Origin: Anaerolineaceae bacterium
Lineage (GTDB): Bacteria > Planctomycetota > Phycisphaerae > FEN-1346 > JAACEH01
Reading direction: 5' to 3'
DNA length: 9,759 nt
Assembly: GCA_011682595.1 (NCBI GenBank)
Contig: JAACEH010000029.1
Location: 1 to 9,759 of the forward strand
The position numbers and the translations under genes are program-made. Below are positions 1 to 5,636 of the stretch, one piece after another. The notes beneath the pieces are model-generated. The model saw only the letters and a program-made list of their open reading frames with translations. It did not search any database and was not told the origin of the DNA. How positions within the stretch are numbered: position 1 is the stretch's first letter; each line of letters opens with the position of its first letter.

Positions 1-875
1 ACCTGGTCGGCGTGCTGGAGGTGCTGAACAAGCGCAAGGGCTCGTTCACCCTGGCCGACGAGTACCTGGTGGCCGTGCTGGGCAGCCAGGCCGGTGTGGC
101 CCTGGACCGTGCCCGACTGCAGGACCAGTACCGGGCCAAGATCGAGATCGAGCGCGAGCTGAACGTAGCCCGGCGAATCCAGCAGGCCCTGCTGCCGACG
201 GACATTCCGCCGGTGGAGGGCTTCGACATCGCCGGCTGGTCCGAGCCGGCCGACCAGACCGGCGGCGACATTTTCGACCTGTTCGCCACCCCGGGCGGCG
301 AGGTGGGGTTCCTGCTGGGCGACGCCACGGGTCACGGCATCGGGCCGGCCCTGATGATTTCGGAGACTCGGGCCGCCATCCGGGCCGTGGCCTCCGACTG
401 CAACGATCTGGCCAAGATCCTCTCGGTGGCCAACGACCTGCTGGTCAGCGACACGGCGGACGGACGGTTCGTGACCTTGCTGGCCGGGCTGATCGACGGC
501 CCCGCGCGGCGCATCCGCTACAGTTCGGCCGGCCAGGGGCCCACCTTCCTGCTGTGTCGCCAGGGCCGCCGCGTGGACACCCTGGAGCCGACCGGTCTGC
601 CGCTGGGCATCATGACCGGCCAACAGTGGCCGGAAGTCGAACTGCGCATGGAGCCGGGCGACCTGCTGCTGGTCGTCTCCGACGGCATTCTGGAGTGCGT
701 GAACCCGTTGAACGAGATGATCGGGTCGGACCGTTTCGTGGCCGAGGTCAGGAAACACCACGACGGGACGGCCTCGGAAATCGTCGCGGTCATTGCTCAA
801 CTGAGCGAAGAATTCGCCGCCGGCGCCCCGTTTCGGGACGATCGCACGGCCATCGTCATCAAGCGAACCGACTGA
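1..875 (+). CDS. GAF-domain SpoIIE/RsbU-type PP2C serine/threonine phosphatase, 5'-truncated
   Basis: The reading frame is already open at base 3 (codons LVGVLEVLNK), so the true start lies upstream of the window. The first ~35 codons match the last strand and helix of a GAF domain (GVLEVLNK, then AVLGSQAGVALDRARL). A signalling helix follows (about 110-190) ending in the typical ELNVARRIQQALLP, and then a complete PP2C-like domain to the stop. Metal-ligand motifs of the family are present: GGDIFD (about 261-278), GDATGHG (about 318-338), SAGQGP, SDGILE (about 678-695) and a C-terminal DDRTA. All four expected Asp residues are kept, so it should be active. Family members dephosphorylate anti-sigma-antagonist proteins in partner-switching pathways, with the GAF domain sensing a ligand or signal. 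No kinase or antagonist gene is visible here, so the partner is unknown. The next gene starts 5 bases after the stop, indicating an operon. Confidence 0.93.
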   Translation, partial: LVGVLEVLNKRKGSFTLADEYLVAVLGSQAGVALDRARLQDQYRAKIEIERELNVARRIQQALLPTDIPPVEGFDIAGWSEPADQTGGDIFDLFATPGGEVGFLLGDATGHGIGPALMISETRAAIRAVASDCNDLAKILSVANDLLVSDTADGRFVTLLAGLIDGPARRIRYSSAGQGPTFLLCRQGRRVDTLEPTGLPLGIMTGQQWPEVELRMEPGDLLLVVSDGILECVNPLNEMIGSDRFVAEVRKHHDGTASEIVAVIAQLSEEFAAGAPFRDDRTAIVIKRTD

Positions 876-880
876 CTGTC

Positions 881-1666
881 ATGAGCAAAGAGAGCCCGGC
901 AAATCAGCCCCCCCGAGAAGCGGGAGACGACGCCCACCTGGACCGCATGGTCGAGCCGGAGTACGCCGCCGTCAGCATGAAGGCCATCCTGGCCCTGATC
1001 CTGACGGGCCTCGGGGCCCTGGCCCTGCTGCCCAAGCAACCGTACCTGTCGATTCCGGCCATCAGTTACCGCCTGCCCATCCTGATCGTCCTGCCGCTGA
1101 TTGCCTTGGCGGCGGCAGTGGCCGCCCTGCGGGCGATCCGCCGAAGCGAGGGGACGCTGATCGGGCTGAAGGCGGCCACCGTGGCCACGGTCCTGTCGGC
1201 GGCCTTCATTCTCGGATCGATCGGCCAGCACGGATACATGCAGTATCGCCAGAAGGAATTGCTTCGCACGCTGCGCGAAGCGGCCCAGGGCTATCTGGAA
1301 CTCGTGATGCAGGAGAAGTACGAGCCGGTGTACCAGGAACTGGCGGCCAATAACCCGCTGATCGCCGAACGGGGGCCGACCTTCAAGCGGTGGCGCTCGA
1401 ACATTCACCGCTTCATGACGACCCTCGGCGACTACTACGGGCGCAACCTGCAGCGGCAGGACCTGGTCAGGCCCAAGGATCCGAGCGAAGGCGCCGACCT
1501 GAGAGGCGTGGTGGTCCACCGCTTTCGTTTTGAACGAGGCGGCGTCGATCTGAATTTCGTGTTCAAGGATACCGACCAGGGATGGAAACTCATGGTCGCC
1601 GAGCCCCGCCCCATAGGCGTCTTTCCCAAACGAGGCGACAAACCCAAGAAGCGGTATGAGGAATAG
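881..1666 (+). CDS. Three-helix membrane protein, DUF4190-like N-terminal half, unknown function
   Basis: A 261-residue protein starting at the ATG 5 bases after the phosphatase stop. The same frame is open back to 554, but that part lies wholly inside the phosphatase gene and encodes an Arg/Gly/Pro-rich shadow, so 881 is the sensible start. No clear Shine-Dalgarno is seen; translational coupling is likely. Residues 1-30 are polar. Membrane helices are at about 33-50, 65-84 and 94-116. The stretch around 65-116 (hydrophobic helix, AALRAIRRSEGTLIG, second helix) resembles the DUF4190 pattern in which two helices flank a basic RRSxG turn. Residues 120-261 are soluble, with a helical start (REAAQGYLELVMQEKYEPVY) followed by strands (VVVHRFRFERGG, LNFVFKD, WKLMVAEP); an NTF2/SnoaL-like fold is possible but not shown. 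The adjacency suggests a link with the phosphatase, though the function is unknown. Confidence 0.85.
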   Translation: MSKESPANQPPREAGDDAHLDRMVEPEYAAVSMKAILALILTGLGALALLPKQPYLSIPAISYRLPILIVLPLIALAAAVAALRAIRRSEGTLIGLKAATVATVLSAAFILGSIGQHGYMQYRQKELLRTLREAAQGYLELVMQEKYEPVYQELAANNPLIAERGPTFKRWRSNIHRFMTTLGDYYGRNLQRQDLVRPKDPSEGADLRGVVVHRFRFERGGVDLNFVFKDTDQGWKLMVAEPRPIGVFPKRGDKPKKRYEE

Positions 1667-1696
1667 GCCAGGCCCATCGCCCTTCTCGGCCCGGCC
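1666..1696. terminator. Possible hairpin between convergent genes
   Basis: GGCCAGGCC (1666-1674) can pair with GGCCCGGCC (1688-1696), with one A-C mismatch and a 13-base loop. It lies in the 77-base gap where the membrane protein gene and murA converge, so it could act in either direction. There is no T-run after it on either strand, so it would not be a classical intrinsic terminator. In DNA this GC-rich the pairing could be chance. Confidence 0.25.
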
Positions 1697-1743
1697 AGAA
1701 CGATCCCCCACACACGATAGCCGGATTATCCGACAGCAAGCGG

Positions 1744-3036
1744 TCAATCTTTCGGCAGTTCGCCTTCCGGCTGCTTCTTGCGGCGGATGTCGGCCCCGAG
1801 CGTGCGGAGCTTGCGGTCCAGCTTCTCGTAACCGCGGTCCAGGTGGTAGATGCGGCGCACTTCCGTTTCGCCCTCGGCCACCAGGCCCGCCAGGACAAGG
1901 GCCGCCGAGGCCCGCAGGTCGCTGGCCATGACCGGGGCGCCCGAGAGCTTGCGGACGCCGTGGACGATGGCCATGTTGTTCTCCTTGCGGATGTCGGCCC
2001 CCATGCGGTTCAGTTCGGCCACGTGCATGAAGCGGTCGGGGAAAACCTTCTCGGTAACCACGCTGATGCCGTCGCTACGGCACAGCAGGGCCATCAACTG
2101 GGCCTGCAGGTCGGTCGGGTAGGCGGGAAACGACAGCGTGGTCACGTCAACCGGCTTGAACCGTTTGCGCCCCACGACGCTGATCGCCCCGCCGGGACTG
2201 CGGCGGACCTTGACACCCATCTCCTCGAGCTTGTGCAGGGGGGCCATCAGGTGGTCCCAGCGCGCGTTTTCGACGGTCACCCGTCCGCCCGTTGCCGCCC
2301 CGGCCATCAGCAGGGTCCCGGCCTCGATGCGGTCGGGGATGACCTCGAAGGTCACGGCCTCGAGCCTGGCCACGCCACTGATCTGGAGGCGCGGGGTGCC
2401 GATGCCGCTGATCCGGGCGCCCATGGCCACCAGGAGCCGGGCCAGGTTCTGGACTTCCGGCTCGCAGGCCGCAGCCTCGACGATCGTGGCGCCGCGAGCC
2501 AGTGAGGCGGCCATCATGACGTTGGCCGTGCCGAGCACCGTGCTGCCGAAGGGGCCGCCCAGGTATAACTCGCGACCCTTCAGCCCGCGAGGCGCGCTGC
2601 AAAGGAGGTAACCGTGCTCGACCCTGACGCGGGCCCCCAGGGCGATCATGCCCTTGGTGTGCAGGTCGACCGGGCGGGAGCCGATGTTGCATCCGCCGGG
2701 CAGACTGACCCGGGCCTCGCGGCGGCGGGCCAGCAGCGGCCCCATAACACAGATGCCGGCCCGCATGGTGCGCATGATTTCGTAGACGGCCTCGACCGGC
2801 TTGTGGTCGGTGACCTCCAGTTCCAGGGTGTGGCCCTTGCGAACCACCTCCACCCCGAGGGAGCGCAGCAGGCGGCTCATGGTCCGGATGTCCATCAGGT
2901 CGGGCACGTTGCGCAGCTTCATGCGGCCCTCGGCCAAAAGCGCCGCGGCCATCATCGGCAGGGCTGCGTTCTTCGACCCGCCGGCCCGCACCGTTCCATG
3001 GAGGGCCTTGCCGCCCCGAATAACCATCATGTCCAT
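1744..3036 (-). CDS. murA: UDP-N-acetylglucosamine 1-carboxyvinyltransferase (MurA)
   Basis: A 430-residue protein, close to the usual ~420. It transfers enolpyruvate from PEP to UDP-GlcNAc in the cytoplasm, the first committed step of peptidoglycan synthesis. Visible hallmarks: the N-terminal MVIRGGKALHGTVRAGGSKN with the substrate-binding Lys22; SLPGGCNIGSRPVDLH with Cys116, equivalent to E. coli Cys115, the residue alkylated by fosfomycin; R92; AYPTDLQAQ with Asp309, equivalent to Asp305; SDLRASAALVLAGL; and LDRGYEKLDRKLRTLGA with the conserved Arg401. No insertions or missing motifs are apparent. The frame is open to 3099, but the ATG at 3036 is chosen because homologues begin near MVIRGG and a GGAG box precedes it by 5 bases. 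The C-terminal tail RRKKQPEGELPKD is slightly longer and more charged than usual. The gene is transcribed alone, divergent from the DUF4139 gene. A Cys at the active site suggests fosfomycin sensitivity at the target level. Confidence 0.97.
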   Translation of the reverse strand: MDMMVIRGGKALHGTVRAGGSKNAALPMMAAALLAEGRMKLRNVPDLMDIRTMSRLLRSLGVEVVRKGHTLELEVTDHKPVEAVYEIMRTMRAGICVMGPLLARRREARVSLPGGCNIGSRPVDLHTKGMIALGARVRVEHGYLLCSAPRGLKGRELYLGGPFGSTVLGTANVMMAASLARGATIVEAAACEPEVQNLARLLVAMGARISGIGTPRLQISGVARLEAVTFEVIPDRIEAGTLLMAGAATGGRVTVENARWDHLMAPLHKLEEMGVKVRRSPGGAISVVGRKRFKPVDVTTLSFPAYPTDLQAQLMALLCRSDGISVVTEKVFPDRFMHVAELNRMGADIRKENNMAIVHGVRKLSGAPVMASDLRASAALVLAGLVAEGETEVRRIYHLDRGYEKLDRKLRTLGADIRRKKQPEGELPKD

Positions 3037-3038
3037 GA

Positions 3039-3045
3039 CTTCTCC
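3039..3045 (-). promoter_or_regulatory. Shine-Dalgarno fixing the murA start
   Basis: Read on the - strand this is GGAGAAG, with GGAG ending 5 bases before the ATG at 3036. This is among the better Shine-Dalgarno boxes in the window and decides for the start at 3036 over the open frame running to 3099. Confidence 0.6.
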
Positions 3046-3120
3046 AGCCTCACTCGTTGAGTGCTGAGGTGGGACCGCCCGCACGGAAACGGTCGGCAAC
3101 CAACAACCTGTTGCTTGTCT

Positions 3121-3149
3121 AGATTACCCGCCGGGAGCGGAAGTTTCAA
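3121..3149 (-). promoter_or_regulatory. Candidate sigma-70-type promoter for murA
   Basis: On the - strand, TTGAAA (3149-3144, five of six matches to the -35 consensus) is followed after 17 bases by TAATCT (3126-3121, a weak -10). The predicted transcript would start near 3114, about 78 bases before the murA ATG. Position and spacing fit, but the -10 is poor. Confidence 0.3.
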
Positions 3150-3233
3150 GCGGCGGCAGGACAAGGGCAAGAAAGTTGATGCCGACCGTGCCTTGGCGAC
3201 CTCTGAGACGGCCACGGCATGGGAGACATTTCC

Positions 3234-3248
3234 ACGGAACTTTTCCGT
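3234..3248. repeat. Perfect inverted repeat overlapping a promoter -35 element
   Basis: ACGGAA (3234-3239), three bases, then TTCCGT (3243-3248): a perfect 6-bp palindromic pair. It overlaps the GGAAC of the candidate ECF-type promoter of the DUF4139 gene. It could be an operator half-site pair, or a chance palindrome. Confidence 0.4.
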
Positions 3249-3261
3249 TAACCGCGGCGTC
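3236..3261 (+). promoter_or_regulatory. Candidate ECF-sigma-type promoter for the DUF4139 gene
   Basis: GGAAC (3236-3240), 17 bases, then CGTC (3258-3261), followed by AAA. Many ECF sigma factors recognise an AAC-containing -35 and a CGTC-like -10 at about 16-17 bases. A similar arrangement lies before the sigma gene at 4972-4995. The transcript would start near 3268, about 58 bases before the ATG at 3326. An alternative is the extended -10 TGCTATGGT at 3270-3278, which would be read by housekeeping sigma and has no good -35. Confidence 0.4.
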
Positions 3262-3325
3262 AAAGTTCCTGCTATGGTAATGGTGGCAGTATTCCAACCT
3301 CATTTCATTTGAAAGGGTTCCAGCA

Positions 3326-4774
3326 ATGCAACGTCACATGTGGGCTGTTTCAGCGGCGTTTGTCGGCCTGTTGGTCATGACGACGGTGGCCAAGGCCCAG
3401 GACAAGCCGGGGGTGGCGGTGACCGTTTACAACCAGGGCTACGCGGTCGTGAAGGACGACCGCGAGGTGGAGATTCCCGAGAGGGAGTCGGTCGTCAAGT
3501 TCACGGGCGTGGCCCAGTACATCGACCCGACCAGCGTCTACTTCAAGAGCCTGACCGACCCGGACGGCACGGCGGTGCTGGAGCAGAACTACGAGTTCGA
3601 CCTCCTCAGCGCCGACAAGCTGCTGGAGAAGTACATCGACAAGCCGCTCAGCGTCTGGACCACCAACGGCAAGAAGTACACCGGGTCGCTGCTTTCGTTC
3701 GACGGCAGTCAACTGGTGCTGAAGACACCGGGCGGCATCGCCATGGTCCAGCGGCAGGACAACGTGCAGGACATTCAGTTCGGCCGGCTGCCCGAGGGGC
3801 TGCTCACCAAGCCGACGCTGGTCTGGAAGATCGCCACGGACAAACCAGGCAAGCACCTGGTGCGGATGGCCTACCAGACGACGAACATGAAATGGCGGGC
3901 CGATTACAACGTGGTGACCAACGCCGACGACACGAAGGTCGACATCGGCGGCTGGGTGACGGTGACCAACAGATCGGGAACGACCTACAAGGAAGCCCGG
4001 CTGAAGCTGATCGCCGGCGACGTGCGCCGCGCGGCGCCGGCGGCGCCGCGGAGACAATTGCGTCGCAACGGATTCGCCGAGGCAGTGGCCGCCGACGGGA
4101 TGCCCAGGGAGAAGGCCTTTTTCGAGTACCACCTTTACACCTTCCCGCGGCGGACGACGCTCAGCAACAACCAGGTCAAGCAGCTCCGCTTGCTCAGTGC
4201 CCGGGGGGTGGGCGTCGAAAAGGTCTACCTGTACGAAGCCTCGACGAGCCGATACTGGAGCGGGACCCGCACCAATCGCGGGTACGGCTGGTCGGACAAC
4301 AAGAAAGTGAAGGTCATGCTGGAGATCCTCAACACCAAGGGCAACCATCTGGGCATGCCCTTGCCGGCCGGCAAGGTGCGGGTCTTCAAGCGCGACCAGG
4401 ACGACAACTCGCTGGAGTTCATCGGCGAGGACCGCATAGGCCACACCAAGGAGACCGACAAGCTGAAACTCTACGTCGGCAACGCCTTCGACCTGAACGG
4501 CGAACGGAAGGTGATGAACTTCCGCGTCGAGAACGGCCGCAGGTGGATGACCGAGAAGGTGCGGATCACACTGACCAGCGCCAAGAGCGAGGCGGTGACG
4601 GTCCGGGTGGTCGAGAAGCTGACCCGCGCCCGCGCCTGGCAGATCACCAAAAAGAGCGATGATTACAAAAAGGAGGACGCCTTCACGGTGCACTTCGACG
4701 TGCCGCTGCCGGCCAAGCAGGGCGACCAGCCCGGCCAGAAGGTGCTGGAGTACACGGTCGAGTACACCTGGTAG
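3326..4774 (+). CDS. Secreted DUF4139-domain protein
   Basis: A 482-residue protein with a signal peptide: hydrophobic core at about 7-20, then AKA-Q, with cleavage predicted after residue 24. Residues 29-160 (VTVYNQGYAVVKDDREVEI, FTGVAQYIDPTSVYFKS) fit the N-terminal beta domain seen in DUF4139 proteins. Residues 165-481 fit DUF4139 itself: LVWKIATDKPGKHLVRMAYQ, MKWRADYNVV, GWVTVTNRSG, YKEARLKLIAGDV, FFEYHLYTFPRRTTLSNNQ and a beta-rich end. An Arg/Ala/Pro-rich loop lies at about 233-248. The family is widespread in envelopes but its biochemical role is not settled; no catalytic residues can be named. A GAAAGGG box sits 8 bases before the ATG, supporting this start; Met5 is an alternative. 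The gene is monocistronic, bounded by the promoter region at 3236 and the terminator at 4803. The possible ECF-type promoter hints at control by the downstream sigma factor. Confidence 0.9.
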   Translation: MQRHMWAVSAAFVGLLVMTTVAKAQDKPGVAVTVYNQGYAVVKDDREVEIPERESVVKFTGVAQYIDPTSVYFKSLTDPDGTAVLEQNYEFDLLSADKLLEKYIDKPLSVWTTNGKKYTGSLLSFDGSQLVLKTPGGIAMVQRQDNVQDIQFGRLPEGLLTKPTLVWKIATDKPGKHLVRMAYQTTNMKWRADYNVVTNADDTKVDIGGWVTVTNRSGTTYKEARLKLIAGDVRRAAPAAPRRQLRRNGFAEAVAADGMPREKAFFEYHLYTFPRRTTLSNNQVKQLRLLSARGVGVEKVYLYEASTSRYWSGTRTNRGYGWSDNKKVKVMLEILNTKGNHLGMPLPAGKVRVFKRDQDDNSLEFIGEDRIGHTKETDKLKLYVGNAFDLNGERKVMNFRVENGRRWMTEKVRITLTSAKSEAVTVRVVEKLTRARAWQITKKSDDYKKEDAFTVHFDVPLPAKQGDQPGQKVLEYTVEYTW

Positions 4775-4802
4775 GCGGGAACCTGAGCAGGGCAGCAAGA
4801 AC

Positions 4803-4833
4803 GCCCGGAGACTCCTGGTTTCCGGGCCTTTTT
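4803..4833 (+). terminator. Strong rho-independent terminator
   Basis: GCCCGGAGAC (4803-4812) pairs with GTTTCCGGGC (4818-4827) in a 10-bp stem with a single G-T wobble and a 5-base loop. A run of five T (4829-4833) follows after one C. It lies 28 bases after the DUF4139 stop, ending that transcript before the sigma gene. Confidence 0.9.
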
Positions 4834-4890
4834 CTGCGGCGCGGAGGCCACTTGGTCCTGTTTTCGAGACGGCCGAAATCGTAAAGGTTC

Positions 4891-4919
4891 TTGAAGCATC
4901 TCTTGTCATTCGGCACAAT
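4891..4919 (+). promoter_or_regulatory. Candidate sigma-70 promoter for the sigma/anti-sigma operon
   Basis: TTGAAG (4891-4896), 17 bases, CACAAT (4914-4919): four of six matches in each box at ideal spacing. It would start transcription near 4926, about 90 bases before the sigma gene, and lies in the most AT-rich part of the gap. It could supply basal expression while the ECF-type promoter at 4972 provides induction. Confidence 0.4.
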
Positions 4920-4971
4920 AGGAACATCATCAGATGGGGCCGGATCGGGGCCGGGTTTTTCTGCTTTTGTA

Positions 4972-4995
4972 GAACCGCCGCCGGACCCGGGCGTC
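4972..4995 (+). promoter_or_regulatory. Candidate autoregulatory ECF promoter
   Basis: GAAC (4972-4975), 16 bases, CGTC (4992-4995), followed by TAA. This matches the general ECF pattern, and ECF operons are commonly autoregulated. It predicts a start near 5002 and a leader of only about 12-25 bases, depending on which ATG is used. Confidence 0.5.
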
Positions 4996-5015
4996 TAAGA
5001 AAGTGACGGTGAGGC

Positions 5016-5606
5016 ATGGCTCGAATGGACAGTCAAAGTTGGCCGCCGGACGGCGAACTGGTCGAGCGATGCCGTCGGGGAGAAGGCGACGCCCTGGGCA
5101 TGCTGGTCGAGCGGCACCAGGACCGGCTCTTCAACGCGGCCTACCGGATGGTCGGCTCTGAGGAAGACGCTCGGGACATTGTCCAGGGCGCATTCCTGAA
5201 GGCCCACCAGAACCTGTCGCGGTTTCGCGGCGAGTCGGGCTTCTACACCTGGGTCTTTCGCATCACGATGAACCTGGCCCTGAGCCACCGCCGCAAGACA
5301 AAGCGGCTGCGACTGGTCGTGGCCGTCGAGGACCCGGAAAAAGTCGCCGTGTCCGGCACGCAGGTCGGGCGGCTGGTCGATCCGCCGGAGGCGGCAATGG
5401 AAGCGATCGAAACCGAACAACGAGTAAGTGAAGCCCTGTACGGCCTGGACGCCGATCACCGGGCGGCCGTGGTGCTCCGTGATATCGAGGGCTTGGACTA
5501 CCAGACCATTTCGAGCATCCTTGACGTTCCGCCCGGCACCGTCAAATCGAGGATTCACCGGGCGCGAATGCTCCTGCGAGAGCAATTGAAAGATCTGATC
5601 GCGTAG
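5016..5606 (+). CDS. ECF-family RNA polymerase sigma factor (RpoE-like)
   Basis: A 196-residue protein with the two-domain ECF layout. Sigma region 2 spans about 13-95: ELVERCRRGEGDALGMLVER, QDRLFNAAYRMVGSEEDARD, DIVQGAFLKAHQNLSRFRGE, FYTWVFRITMNLALSHRRK. A linker runs from 97 to 130, and region 4 is at about 136-194: LDADHRAAVVLRDIEGLDY, then the helix-turn-helix SSILDVPPGTVKSRIHRAR. It directs RNA polymerase to stress promoters, probably for envelope functions given its partner. The start is uncertain: the ATG at 5016 has GAGG only one base away, whereas Met4 (5025) has the same GAGG at 10 bases, a better spacing. The next gene encodes its probable membrane anti-sigma factor. Which ECF subgroup it belongs to cannot be told by eye. 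Confidence 0.95.
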   Translation: MARMDSQSWPPDGELVERCRRGEGDALGMLVERHQDRLFNAAYRMVGSEEDARDIVQGAFLKAHQNLSRFRGESGFYTWVFRITMNLALSHRRKTKRLRLVVAVEDPEKVAVSGTQVGRLVDPPEAAMEAIETEQRVSEALYGLDADHRAAVVLRDIEGLDYQTISSILDVPPGTVKSRIHRARMLLREQLKDLIA

Positions 5607-5636
5607 TTGGGAAAAAAGAAAACGAGGGCACTACGG

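Noticed and set aside
797..1747. 316-codon open frame on the - strand
   Set aside because: Shadow of the phosphatase end and the membrane protein gene, rich in Gln, Gly and Asp with no family motif.
3051..3069. CIRCE-like sequence CACTC-GTT-GAGTGCT in the murA leader
   Set aside because: The half-sites resemble the HrcA operator, but the spacer is 3 bases in place of 9 and the outer bases do not match.
3061..3312. Small open frames in the murA/DUF4139 divergent gap
   Set aside because: No ribosome binding site, no recognisable features, and overlap with promoter-like sequences.
3340..4662. 440-codon open frame on the + strand inside the DUF4139 gene
   Set aside because: Gly/Arg/Gln-rich out-of-frame product of GC-rich codons; the true frame has a signal peptide and family motifs.
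3350..5017. 555-codon open frame on the - strand
   Set aside because: It lies antisense to the DUF4139 gene, crosses a clear terminator and promoter region, and has a His/Val/Leu/Arg-rich composition typical of shadow frames in high-GC DNA.
5607..5636. TTG start of the anti-sigma gene directly after the sigma stop
   Set aside because: A rare start codon with no Shine-Dalgarno; the ATG at 5637 has a well-placed GAGGG and begins at the conserved domain.
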